Shown: positions 13,401 to 58,740, counted from the stretch's first letter. The stretch is DNA of 64,000 nt from Casuarius casuarius (GCA_003342895.1 PTFA01000029.1:186001-250000); one strand, 5' to 3'. Numbers and translations are program-made. Notes: generated by a model from the letters alone, not told the origin.

Positions 13401-14638
13401 TGGGGTAAGGGACCCAGAATCAATTTTTGTTCAATTAATGGTGCTTTTCTTGAACGTCCTCTGTGTGTTACGTGTAGGCGGTCTTAGGAATGCAAGCTGA
13501 AATTGTGCTTTTTGAGTTTTTGTTTAATTTATGGAAAAGGCTTTGGGTTTTGTGTGTTTCTTTGTACTTTGTCACCTCTTTCACTGTCTGTCAGTCTTTA
13601 GGCAGGATTTTGCTGAAGAACAAAACTGGATATGCCATGTTCAAATAAGGCATGTGTCCAGATAAGTGCAAAAGTCACCGCTAAGGATGCTTCTGCCTGT
13701 ATCTTATTCTAAGGGGTAAAATAATCAGTTTTTACATGACGTCTGGAAAAGCCCTTTCTTGTTCAAATATACCAGGGTGTGTGTTTTTTTTAAACTTTAT
13801 ATTTTTAATAGAGATCATAAAGTCTTTTGGAGGACTTTCATATAAGGACTTTCACACCTTTCATATAAATTTATCCAGTGTATTTAAGAGCCTAATTTGC
13901 AAAAACAGTGATTGTATTAACTTCCAGTTAAGCTCAAGGAAGAGTTGTAGGTACCTCCTTCCTCTAAGGGGAGATATTTAAAAAGTTGAGGAGGCTTATT
14001 AGCTTAAGTGCCTTGTTAGCTGCTTGTGCTATTTTCCATCATAGTGTCAAAGTAAAAATTACTTGGGGAGCAATAGTTGCTCCAAACGTGTTTAATTCAG
14101 CTTAGTGCATCTGACATATCTTCAGTCATTTTTATTTATTTGTATCAAATGAGGGAGAGTCGGGCACCTGCCAACAGCAGAGGAATACCTGATAGCATTT
14201 TCTGTTTGTTACTGCAATGTTTTATTTCGATAAAATGCTGTACCTGCTTGTAAGCCTGTTAGAGAAAAGATTTCTCAAATTGTGTTGGGCATCTTGTGGT
14301 GGTGTTGAGTCCTTTTGCTCCCACCATGAGGTAATGGAGATGAAGTTCACTCCGAGGTTGTTTTCAGCATAGCTTAAGAAATCGCTTTATACTTTCCTGT
14401 TACTTATGTAGCTATCCTTAAAACTGCTGTTTTTAATGAAACTTCATTTGCATCTCCTCCCACTGGAGACAGCTGTAGGTTAGGACTAGCCTGACTAAGC
14501 TGTGCCAAAGGTAAGAGTAAGGAGTTTTTTATATGCTGATTAATTCTCTTTCACTCCTTTGGGAATATCTGGTATTGCTTAAATTGATTGCTCTAAGCAA
14601 TATGGCAACATTTTTGACCTTCTAAACCGAAATTCAGC

Positions 14639-14661
14639 AAAAAAAAAGGGGGGGGGGGGGG
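14639..14661 (+). repeat. A9-G14 homopurine run
   Basis: Nine A followed by fourteen G, a sharp homopurine junction. A similar but shorter A/G block lies at about 11,035-11,060. Confidence 0.9.
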
Positions 14662-15249
14662 AGGAAAACCTCCATGTCTGAGTTTTACATAACCATGCAG
14701 TTGAAGTACAGTGAACTGAAATAGAAGTGTCATCTTCTGTAGTGGTGGTATTGGCTGGTGATCTCAACACCTTTGAGAGAGATGAAATCGGGGACCATGG
14801 TAGTTGTCCATCCCCTGCATGGAAGAGGTATTAGGTGAGAATGAGTTTCTCTTTCTCCATAATCTGACTTTTGATCTCTCACGTGATTCGTGAATCAGAG
14901 CATCCTTTTCTTGCCTTCGCTAAGCATTTTACATCTGTGCTGTTGCGTAGCTAAAGACAGAAGTAGCTTCTGATACCTTTACTTTTGTATAAAATGCCTG
15001 TATAGTTTTGTAGGAAGTGACAAGTCAATGTCATTTGTTGTTTTTGGAAGTTAATTTACAGATGTGCAGTGCCAGGTGATGGTAAGCTGCAGCTTGCTTG
15101 CGTTGGGGGAGCTCCTGTTTGGATACGGCGTGAGGATCTGCCTTTGTGGCTCTGAACATGAGACCATTTAATCATTCCCCTTTGCCCCACCTCCAGCTTC
15201 CCTCTTCCTCCCCTCCCTCCCCAAATTCCCTGAAGATATGATAATTAAG

Positions 15250-15790
15250 CAGGTGCCGTATATCGTAGCTTTGTGCGAGCGTGAGAAACGGCAATCGGTT
15301 GAGAATAGCCGGAGCCGCGCTCGAGGAGGAGGCATTTCTTCTTAACCTGTTGGCAGTACCGTCAATCATTGTCACGCGGGCCGCCGTGGGCCTTTAAGCG
15401 CGACGCACCACTCTCCAGCTGCATGGAAAGCGAGCGAGGATAAAGCCGGCAACGGATTTGCGGGGCGCTGAATTAGCTCGTTGTGACAGCGGGGCCCATA
15501 TATGGGCCGTGAAAGGCGCCGAGGCGGGCGAAGGCGCCGCGCGCCGGGCCGGGGCAGACAGGCTGCTGACTCAGGCCTGACCTCCCCGTTGGGGAGCCCC
15601 CCGGGCCGCGGGGGGAGCCGCCTCATTGAGATGCAGGGCACGGGCGCCCCGGCCGCAGCTGTACGCTGGAGGCGCGGGCTGCGAGCACATCCCGGGCCGC
15701 ACCGGCAGCACAATCAAAGAGCTGGGCCCCTTCTGTACTCCGCTGAATAGGCGGGCGAAGCAGAGGTCCTCCTCTCCCAGCCAGCGCGGT
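15250..15790. promoter_or_regulatory. CpG island with CArG, AP-1/MARE and E-box sites; candidate enhancer or alternative promoter
   Basis: The most CpG-dense stretch of the window, set in AT-rich intron. It contains a perfect SRF CArG box CCATATATGG at 15496-15505 inside a 16-bp palindrome (15493-15508), an AP-1 site TGACTCA at 15567-15573 within a near-MARE sequence TGCTGACTCAGG, and CAGCTG E-boxes at 15416-15421 and 15656-15661. A small perfect hairpin (CTCCCC/GGGGAG) lies at 15582-15596. No start codon, exon or donor could be tied to it, so a function as AKT1 alternative promoter or enhancer is inference. Reading frames on either strand here are CpG-island artefacts. Confidence 0.55.
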
Positions 15791-16101
15791 GGGAAAGGCA
15801 TTAGCATACTCTTTCTTTTCCCTTTCCCCAAGCTACCTAAAACCTGGCACTGGTTTTAAATCTCTGGTTTTGACGGTGTGTCGAGGGAAGAGAGGGGTGC
15901 TGCAGCAGCCCTGCAGATGTCTGTACAGCTACTAAAAAAAAATATTTGAGCTCAGATTTTTTTTTTTCATTTGAATCACCCTGGATTCCTTTAATTGTTT
16001 AGTATCAAGTATTTATGATATGGAATTAGCTCACTGTGTTTGGAAATGGCTTATTTCTGAGAGGTTTAGAAAGGCAAAGATGATTTTCAAACCCCGCTTC
16101 C

Positions 16102-16125
16102 TTTTTTTTTTTTTTTTTTTTTTTT
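16102..16125 (+). repeat. Poly-T run (24 T)
   Basis: Uninterrupted 24-base T tract, followed by a CTTCCTTCC pyrimidine stretch, in the upstream intron between two CpG-rich patches. Confidence 0.95.
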
Positions 16126-16189
16126 CTTCCTTCCTTCTTCCCAAATCTGTTTTGGTTTCGGGTGATTTCTAAGTGAGCGGACCATTACA

Positions 16190-16520
16190 GTATTTACTCG
16201 AGCACCAGAAGCTAACTGTAAATCCGCGTGCCGCTCTCCAGGCGCGCCAGCGCGTGTGAGATGGCAGCTTCCGAAAGCCTCGTGTCTTTAAGGAAGCTGG
16301 CATCTGTTTTGCCGAAACCTTATTAGGCAGGCGGGACACAGACCACTTTTCGCGGCCGTTGAAGTTTGAGGGATGAGTCAGGCTGCCTGGACCAGGGGAG
16401 CACTCGCCCTGCAGTTGGCGTCGCCCCGTGTTTCGCTCGGGCGCTGAAGTGCTGCACCGTCAAGGAACGCAGCGCCTTTACGAGCGCGCGGGAACGCAAG
16501 GGAGCCTCGCGTAGCTGAAA
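16190..16520. promoter_or_regulatory. CpG-rich patch with an AP-1 site
   Basis: CpG-dense segment about 400 bp after the main island, containing TGAGTCA (AP-1) at 16374-16380 and GC-rich stretches around 16,220-16,250 and 16,420-16,500. It may be part of the same regulatory block as 15.25-15.79 kb. Confidence 0.35.
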
Positions 16521-19500
16521 CGCTCCCAACGTTTGGAGCATTAACTTCAGTTGTAATTAACGGTGCTACTTTTGATGCTCAAAGCTGACAGTGTGCTACT
16601 TTATATATCCATAGATTTGTGGTAGCCACTTGAACACACGTAACAACCGAGATGCTGTTTTCACACGGTGCTCCTGGGCTCGTTCTAGTTGTTTTGGGGC
16701 ATAAGAAAAGTTAATAGTTGGACCAGACCTTTTGTATAGGATCAGGGATATCATTGGATGCTTTTTAGTTAACCTAATGATTTTTTTTTAATTTTATTTT
16801 TTTAAACCATTGGTATGTATGAGTTGATTTAAAAAAAAATAAGCAAAGGCTTCTTAAATATAGTCTGTTCTGAATTAAAGGGTGTGGTGTTGGCTCTGAA
16901 TGAGCTTGATGCAGCAACAAGCATGCAGCAGTTGGTAAATAAAGATGGATTTTCTTTTGTTCTGCTGGTGCTCGCTGCTCATTATTCTCCACTTACCCCG
17001 TAAGCTTCCCAGGGAGTGGCAGCTGTTTCTGATGTTCGACACTCTATCAGTGGTAGACAGCTCCAGATTCGGTGAGACGCTGTTGTGGAGAGCAGAGCAA
17101 AATAACCTAACCCTGCACTATTTTAAACCCTCCGTAGAATTAACTTTTCATGAACCAAGAGAGTTTTGTGTTTAACTTTCAGAAATACTCAGATGTAAGC
17201 GTGCTTTGCAGTACATCTTATTGTGGAAAGCCTTTTCGGTGTGAGATGGATTTACATTCGAAGTGTATATTAAGTATCGTAATGTGCAGTGTGGGGGCAG
17301 ATACAAGGCAATAAAGTGAAATCGGTCTATAACAATCTTCACGTACGTTTGCAGATATGTACAGTTTGGGAGTTCTTGCAATTTGAAAATTGCTTTGAGT
17401 AAACAGAACAGTACATAAAGATTTTAAATAATAAAGCTGGCAAGTTCAGAGGAGTCTATTTGATGCTGGAGTTTTACATGTAGGATTTATAACCCATGCT
17501 CTTGCTTTTTTGTCTCTGCAGTGTTAGCATTCTGTTACTGAAAACAAAGAAAGCTCTGCCAGGGCATTACACAAGCAATGAATCACAGAGGAAAAAATGT
17601 TTTGCTTTGTAAATTGTTCAGTTTTCCATGGTGCATCATCATCATTATTATTATTATTTTTCACTGTTGTCTAATAGAATTGCCACACATGCTTGCGCTT
17701 ACTGTACTTTGTGAATTTCTTGTAGCGAGACTACCTAACTAACGTTATCGGTGACTCCAGCAAATTTGCTTATGAGTCTTAAAAACACTACCACAACAAG
17801 AACAAAAACCAGGACAAAAATCAAAACAGCTCACTTCACTCTTCAGGCAATGACAGCTTACTGAGGAAGGAAAAGGTGTTAACGTTTTTCAATCAGCTTT
17901 GTCCCAGCAGTTCCACGCGGTTACGTTTTGTCTATGCTGACAAATTTGTTTTCTGCCTAAAATACACAGATTTGCTATCGTGAGCAATTTGGTACTCCTC
18001 GCAGGTTGTAGCAAGTTTATAGTGTTCTAGCACCGGGTAGTGCCCATCACGAGAATATGCACTTTGTACATTTTCCTCGTGCCTCTATTGGCAAATCTGT
18101 GTTTCAGAGCTTGTGTAGAGGAACGATAGTTTGCTTAGGCTTGAATATAAAGATGCGCTTGCAGGTTATCTGATTGGGTAGTCATGGACAAGGCGGTGGC
18201 ATGCCAGTTTGCTGCAAGATTTAGAAGTGTAACCTCAGAGTGTGTTATATAATAAATTTATACCATAGATGCTATGGTGCCTTATATTGCTGCAGGCCAT
18301 TGGTTCATGGGTATTGATGTCCTTTGTAAGAGCAGTAATCAGAATATTTAGATTTACCATGTTTCAGGATTCATTAAGCTCCAGACATGTGGCAAAAGTA
18401 GTTTAAAACTTTATTTATTACCAATTTGCAATTTAACAGGGTGGATCAGAAACCAGAACCAGCTAAAGTGATGAATAGGTAAAGGTCCAAGTAAAATGGT
18501 CCATGTAAAATGTCTGGCAGTAATGAAATCATTGATTTTTTTTTTATTATTATTATCTTTTTTCCATGTAGAGATAGTGAATGGTAAATAATGGCAAGCG
18601 TGGAGGAGGATGCCATAGACATGGCATGCACCATTTTGAAGACTGAGGATTAATCCTATTAGATGTTGTATACATAACAAACGTACATCAGTGGAATAAA
18701 GCTCTAAGAAAATGAGAGCCAAACATAAGTATCTAATAAAATATAAAATAGGGTAAGGGAGAGGAAGAGTCTCTTGTGATGGTTCAATGTAATTTTGTGT
18801 AAAATCCTGCATGCTTCACTGAAAACAATAATCAGATAGTAATTTCAGATTGTGTTTATAAAAAGTCTCCTCTGTAAATACCATTTGGGAAGACTTGTAG
18901 TATGGATAAGGGAGCAAGGAAAACTGCAACTGCAACTGCAGCCTACCTTGCCAGTCTTCAGATTTTTTTTTTTTTTATTGCCATCCAATCTGGTTTTGGA
19001 CGGCTTTTGGATGAGCACTGGAATAGTAGGTATGTAACACGTATGATCCAAAATCACGACGGTCCAAACGTCTGCCTGCCCTGGTCTGTGCACCTGGCAA
19101 GCCTCTACGGTAAGAGCGAGATGGAGTCCACTAGGTAATTTCTTATCCCTGTAGTTACAACTGCAGTGTAATGAGATGGAAATAATCTCTCTGGTCTAGC
19201 AACTTAAATGTGAAAGGTTTTGTAATCTTCTACTGAGCCCAGGAAGTTGTTAGCTTTTAATTAAGGTCAGAATTAAAAAGAAAAAAGACAACCAAGCCTT
19301 CTCGATTTACTGCCTTGTCTATGAATGTTAAGCCATGACAGCTACAGGTGAGTTCTTCTGAAATCCCTAAAGCGTTTGTCACTTTTGTAAACCTCTTGCA
19401 GGTTAGTGTGACACTTAACCTGCAGCTGGAGCAGACTTAGTTAAAACCAAAGCTGTGTAATTTGTACACATTCCTTTTCTTTGCATCTTTTCCTATGTAG

Positions 19501-19659
19501 TAACGCTTTGCTGCTCGATCGGTGCAAATAGATGTTCTCTGCGTACATGGCCGCTATTTCAACTATACCAGTTCAGCCGTTATGTGAATCTCCTCTCCTT
19601 TCCCCCTACTCTTGGTTTCTTGCTTTAGAATAAAAGTTAAAAGCCTGGCAAGGGCCGAA

Positions 19660-20160
19660 CAGGGGAAAGCCTGGCTGAGGGTGCATGCGCACAGGAGCCG
19701 TCCTGTGGCTGCGGCCCAGTGGCCGTCGGGGCTGCATGGATTGCTGTTTGCGTGAGAGAGAAGGACGAGTCGGATGAGAGGGCAAAAATTACACGCTGGT
19801 GCGCGAGGCAGGTCGAAGCTGTGCAGCAGGAGAGGTCTGCGGGGAGAGGCGCGAGGCGCGGTGGCTGCAGGGGAGCTGCTGGGGCAGGGCCACATCACTG
19901 GCGGAGAAACCGCCCCTGGAGGAAAGTGGAGCAGCTGGAGAGGGGGCGCACGTGAGGCCCCGGAGAACGGAGATGGTGCCAGAAGGCTGCCTTAGCCCGT
20001 AAATTGCAGGAGTCTTTTCTTCTTGCTGCTCTTGCCTGTTGTTGAAGAGCCTGCCACCGGCCTGAGCCACCATGAGTGCCGGGTGCCAGACCCTCCAGGG
20101 CGCGCTCAGGCGGGTGTTCGGGCCTGTCCTCTCCATACGGAGCGGACGGGAGCAAGGTTT
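19660..20160. promoter_or_regulatory. GC-rich, CpG-containing block 1.2 kb before coding exon 2
   Basis: About 500 bp of GC-rich sequence with many CpGs, including an NRF1-like GTGCATGCGCAC at about 19,681-19,692 that carries the half-site GCATGCGCA. Frames on both strands cross it without any recognisable protein. Could be an intronic enhancer or a cryptic promoter. Confidence 0.35.
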
Positions 20161-20504
20161 CTAGGCTGGCTCTTGTCCTCTCCCTGATGGCAATCAAACA
20201 AGAAGAGCAAACACAAAAGCCTATTGGAGCGCGTAGCTCCTGCCCAGCTCTGGGTACTTTGTAGCGACACCGTCACCATCTCATTTCATTATTATAATTT
20301 TTCAATCTGTTGTTGGTGGGTGGGAGCAAAGCTCTGCGAAGCAAGGTTGATGCCTTGACTTGAGTAGCCCTCGGCCGTGGCCGTTCTGATGCAGCACAAC
20401 AGAAATGTTCCTTTCGGTAGGACCTAGAGGCCCAACTTTACATTGTGTGAAGCTAATTGAGGGTCTAGAGAGACTGGCTAAAAAGATGATAACATGGGCA
20501 AAGA

Positions 20505-20570
20505 GCAAGGGGGAAACTGAGGCACACCAACCTGTGCAGGGTCACCCGGAAAAGCCCCACGTTGGACCCC
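20505..20570 (-). repeat. Possible MIR-type SINE remnant, reverse orientation
   Basis: GGGGGAAACTGAGGCACACC followed by CAGGGTCACCCGGA resembles the reverse complement of MIR (GGAAACTGAGGCACAGAG ... AAGGTCACACAGC). It is short and diverged, so assignment is tentative. Confidence 0.4.
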
Positions 20571-21382
20571 TATCTTCTGTCCCTGATGAGTAAATGCAGT
20601 GAACAACTGAGGTTTTGATCCACTGTTTTTATTTTACTGCTGGAGACCTTGAAAGTGGCTGTTATCTAGTTATGTGACCGTGTTATCTGTGCGGAATTAC
20701 TCAGATGAGCAGTAGCATGGTGTGATCGAGGGATGTTTTCTTCAAAAAGAAAGGTATTTTTCAGAATAGATGGTTGGTTTAATCTTTCTGGTGGCTCTAC
20801 ATCATCCAGTATATTCCCCTTTGTATTGTGATATATCATCTCATGTTTCATGCCTGAGATGTTGTGAGAGGAGTGAGTGATGTTATGTAACTTAAGCAGA
20901 GAATTATCTTTTTATGTTCCAAAAGTGACTGTGGGTTTGATAAAGCAGTTGACTAATTAGTAAATTACCCATTGTTGTTTAAAATACTTGCGCTGCAAAA
21001 TGTAAATGAAAAAAATTTCTCCACTTGTCAGTATGAAAAATGACAATAGCAAAAATAATACATAGGACATCTGCTCTGATTTTTTTTAAATTTTAAAATG
21101 CATTTAAGGCAGATGTTGCAGAATTGGAATGGAAATAGGAATAGATAGAAAAACAAAACATAGCTGTTTACCTTTTATCAAGTCCCATTTTTATGGTTAA
21201 CATCACTAGCAATATCTGACTCAGTGTCTGTATTTTTCTGTTTGTATCAGAATGCACTGAATGTCCTTAAAACTGCTGCAAGTCAGGATGATGTAGAGTT
21301 TCAATATTTAAGAGTCTTTATTGGCAAGTCTGTATTTTGGGGTGTTTTCTGATGATCCCCTTTGCCTGTTCTGTTTTTCCAG

Positions 21383-54669
<33,287 letters not shown>

Positions 54670-55663
54670 TGTTTTGCAATGTTTTCCCATTCAGAAACAA
54701 AACAGACTGCATTTTGGGGACCTTACTTCAATGGACACTAGAGAACTTTCTATATTATCTGAATTACAAACTGTGTTTGTATTACAATTTAGATGAATTT
54801 GTAGGAAGCCTCACAGATTCTGTATTTAAAACAATTCTTTGATGCATTTTTGAGAAGGAAACAAATCCATTCTTAAAGTATTAAGTCAAGGCTTTTATGC
54901 TGAATGACCATAGGTTTTTAAGAATATACACCAAAACTGTTTACTTTAGAAATAATTAAGGTATTCAACATATCAGCAACTCTGACCAGAAAATTCCCTT
55001 ATTTTATTTATTTCATACAGTTCATTATCTAAATATAGAATCTGCACTCTGAACAATTAGATTTATATAGGAAGATATAAGACTTTAGTAGCTAGTGCAA
55101 TAATATAAGCAACAAAGTGAACAAAACTCTGGAGGTTTAAGGTTCAAACTCATTTTGGACAGCAGTGAAGTGTCATCCTACTCCAGAAAACCAACTATAG
55201 GAACAGCATTAATGGCCTCAGTGAGGTAAATCAAAAAGCAAAAGTTATTTTTGTTATAACATCTGCTGCAAGACATTACATATCAAATTGAATTCAGTGG
55301 AATCTAGTCCATTGCTACATTGTACAGATGAGTATTCCATTCAAGACAGTGCATTTAATTACTCCATTTGCCTAGAGTTTGGGAATACTTAATAGGATTG
55401 GCTTCTCAAAAAAAGGCAAACATTGACCAGTCTAATCTGAAATGCAACAGCGCAAAGTTACCCACTTTCACCAGTGTATAAAAATACAATACAGGTCGAA
55501 GTGAGAAATCATCTTAATGAGTGAGTCAGCCAGACAAAAGTACATTTTGGCACTGAAGTAATGACTTGTTGCCGCTTTTTTTATGAAAAGATATATGAAT
55601 ATATATAAACACTTAAAGATTTTTTTGCATCATGCCAGATCATTTCCTCTTTCTTGAGTGTGC

Positions 55664-55669
55664 ATTAAA
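55664..55669 (+). promoter_or_regulatory. AKT1: Possible proximal polyadenylation signal ATTAAA
   Basis: The commonest variant hexamer, ATTAAA, about 1.0 kb after the stop codon. It could give a shorter 3' UTR. Only the hexamer supports it. Confidence 0.35.
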
Positions 55670-56178
55670 GGTATCAGCTGACAGTTCATGGTGCCTTCTC
55701 ACTCTTGAAGATTCACTTTAACAGTGTTTCCCATGTGTAGGAAAAAAGCTAGGTTGAAACTTCATACGTGTTTGAATAATAATGGTGTTCAAAAAGTGAA
55801 TTTTTTTGTTTTCATTTTTAATCTTAGTGAAAAATTCCCCACACCCTATTTTTTGTTGTATCATGTTTCTTTGTAATTTTCATAAAAGCAGTCTTATTCT
55901 GTCTGTACTGCGAATGAACTTATTCCAGTGTAGGTTGCGTTCTCTTAAATTGCTTTTTTTTGTTTTTCATTCTCTTGACTGTATAAAAATGATGACATGT
56001 ACTGCAGTTAACTAGCATTTAATTTTTTTATTTGAAAGGGAGTATATTATGAAAACCCTCACTTCCCCTTTCCATCAGAAACTGCTGTTTGCACAGAGAG
56101 CCCATCACCTTGACTTTTTTTTTAACAACGTTGAACTCTAGTATTTTTACTTATATGAAAGTTTCCCTCAACATACTA

Positions 56179-56184
56179 AATAAA
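56179..56184 (+). promoter_or_regulatory. AKT1: Distal AKT1 polyadenylation signal AATAAA
   Basis: Canonical AATAAA about 1.5 kb after the stop, followed within 20-40 bases by a T/GT-rich segment ending in TTCTTGTGG, as expected for the downstream element. It is the first canonical signal downstream of the stop codon that I see. Confidence 0.7.
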
Positions 56185-58722
56185 ATTTGCTTTAACAAGT
56201 TAGGTTCTTATTTCTTGTGGTAGGAGCCTTCTGGATTTGTAGAGAGGTAACAACTGCTCTCCAGTTTCTCAAGTCTCTGAAGTATGCACCTCTGTTGAGG
56301 GACTTAGCCTTTTCTGTCCTTCATCAGTTGTTTCATCTCTGTGCTGACCATTATTCAAAGATAATTTTGGAAGAAGTTTAAGTAATGCACCCTGTGCCAG
56401 AAATACTTTGTGCTGAGGTGAATGAGGACAGGCCTCATCTTGCTGTCCTCCTGGTGCCAGTGAGATTGTGTTACTGAGGCCCTAACCTTCAGAGTTATTT
56501 CTGTTCCAGTCACTGGGGTCAAGGTGCAATATATAATACTACATCTCATTTCTAGAGGCTAGTATTAATTGTTTCTAGGAGCTAGCTATGTGAGGCTGGA
56601 ATGTCCTTCTAAGAAGAGAATACAGGAAAAAAAATTACAAGAATTACAGTATGCTTCAAACTAAGCACAGTACTTGCAACTGCAGTAGGATGTTAAATAT
56701 CTAAAATATTTTTGGGTTCAAGAAACAGGCTATAATTCCCAGCAGAATTTACTGCGCATTTTATGCAAGAATGGAAGGTGGAAGGAGGGATCCATATCCT
56801 GTAGAGAATACTCTAAATTAATGCCAGATAGCCCATCCCATTCTGCAAGTCTGATCTCATAACTCTCCTACTACTCCATTGCTTCTAAACCTGCATCTGA
56901 GTTTGCAGGCAGCCAGAATGCTAAGTCCAAAGAACTCTTCTGCCGCTCTACAAGCTGTGACAAGTTCTGAGCTAACGTACTTCATGCATCCAGATACAGG
57001 CAACACAAATGAGCAAAGGTTACCATAATCTCTGCCAAGGAAAATCTGGTCTTCCAAGTGCGGGAACAGATACAGATCAGATTGTTCTGTTGAGGCCGAT
57101 TGTCTCAGAAAGGGGTTTTTTTTTGCCAGTTTTTGCTATTGGATTTTGTTCCAACTCCCATGTGTAAGGTGAAACAACAGTAACAACAAAAATGCTGTCA
57201 GAATCTAATAAACTTAGTACTGTTAGCAGTGGTGAAACTGGGAGGGCAACACCTGCAGTGTCTTATGGATATTTTTCCCCATTTCACCTGGGATTATTGA
57301 GAACACCTTGCTTGTCATCTGTGATTGAATGATTATCGCCATTACAGCTGTCTAGCTGGAAAGGTAAAGTATGTTCTTTAAATTCTGATTTAGCAGAGAA
57401 AATGAGTAGCAGCGTATCCATCACTGTTAACATACTGTTGTCCTTCTCTGTCAAGAAAGTCTGTGCCTGAGTATCTCCTTCACCTCAGATTACTTTCATA
57501 CCTTACATGCAGAGACTGCTTAAAGCTTGCAGATTCTTTTAGATCATATATTAAAAAATAATTCTCTAACTATTTGTGCAGCCAAAACTTTCTCATTCTT
57601 CCCTCTGGCATTTACAGATGTCATCCTTGCTCTGGTGTATCCATTGCAGCAAAGATAATTTTACTAGGCTGTTGGTTTAACAACTCTATTCCTCTTTCTG
57701 TGTTTTTTCATATATTGACGACTGTTCCTCTACTGGACCAGGCTACTGGTCTTCCTTTTCATAGACTGTTCCTGCGTTGCCTGTCACTTTTTGTACGCTA
57801 CTGCTGAAATATTGGTATCAGTGCTCACTAGTCCGTATTTCTGCACAACTGTTTTTGTCTTCATGTTGGCCTTTGTACTTGGGAGGAATGTCCCGCAAAC
57901 ACCTATCAAACTATTGCCTTCCTTGAAATTGCGTTTAAAACTCTCCTTGCTGTGATGTCAGCTCAGGTATTGCTGCTGGTCGAACTGACCTGTGCTGTCT
58001 CCTCGCTTTTCCCTGTTGCTTTTTGCCTCGTACTTAGTCCTTGCACCCAAAGTGTGTGCAGAGCTTAGTGCAGTGGAGTCCTGGTTTGTGGTGAAGATGA
58101 GGTATCCTAGTGCTATAGTAAAGCAAATGGTAAAACAGCTGTCTGCAGATCACTGGTAGTACACATGTATTCAAGCCCAGGAACTCGGTTATGAACTCAG
58201 GTTGGAGGGAAAAAAAACCCCTTGCAGCTGTAAATAAGTATACTCAGTTGTCTGTCTAGTATTGACTGCAGTTAGGAGAAGACAAGGTCAGCCGAACGTT
58301 GGTAGAAGCAGAGATACACTGCCGCTTGTGCTATTTGGGGTTAAGAGACTTTGGCAGAAGCCAGGTGATTGTGCAAATTCCATTTTGTACATTCCTGACA
58401 AACTAAAGCATCCACTATAATGCTATATCCATTAGGATATGTCAGATTGCTCTCCCTTCAAACTGGGAAAAGATCACTGTGGTTTATAGCATTCAAAACT
58501 CCGTACAAGCTATGACCTCTCGCCCCCACAGTAAAACAAACTGCTATTTCTTCATTTTTCTTTCTGCATCATCATCTTTCCAGAAGGTAAGCTCCACATG
58601 CTCCCCAGCTGCTGCACCACTCTCATTGAGGCCTAAAGCATCTTTTCTGCTGTTGGAATTTAATCCCAGTTTTCCACTTAAGAAACTAATTACCATAGTT
58701 TTAGATGTTTGAGGTAAAAACC

Positions 58723-58740
58723 TTTTTTTTTTTTTTTTTT
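58723..58740 (+). repeat. Poly-T run (18 T)
   Basis: Eighteen T in the intergenic region downstream of AKT1. Confidence 0.9.

Larger units (their letters stand above)
1..21382 (+). other. AKT1: AKT1 upstream intron (between coding exons 1 and 2), 3' 21 kb
   Basis: No exon recognised. The sequence that should precede 21383 encodes the AKT1 N-terminus, ending in GWLHKR and one base of G16. I looked at each TGGCTN, and less exhaustively at TGGTTR, in this stretch and found none followed by codons for His-Lys-Arg and a splice donor. The ATG exon is therefore inferred to be upstream, which makes this intron, although an unrecognised non-coding exon cannot be excluded. Reading frames here are short or run through CpG-rich or homopolymer sequence, with no recognisable domain. 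Listed separately are CpG patches, one CR1 tail, MIR-like remnants and homopolymers. Long stretches such as 1-3,500, 8,300-10,200 and 17,000-19,600 are AT-rich and hold nothing I can name. Confidence 0.8.
54670..56205 (+). other. AKT1: AKT1 3' untranslated region
   Basis: About 1.5 kb of strongly AT-rich sequence after the stop codon, without a credible reading frame. It contains several ATTTA and U-rich stretches (for example 54,995-55,020) that could act as AU-rich elements. The distal end is set by the AATAAA at 56179 and the GT-rich stretch shortly after it. The cleavage point is an estimate; transcript evidence is not available here. Confidence 0.75.

Noticed and set aside
15372..15831. 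Several 70-110 codon frames on both strands in the CpG island
   Set aside because: Arginine-, proline- and glycine-rich translations in all frames are typical of CpG-island sequence read as protein.
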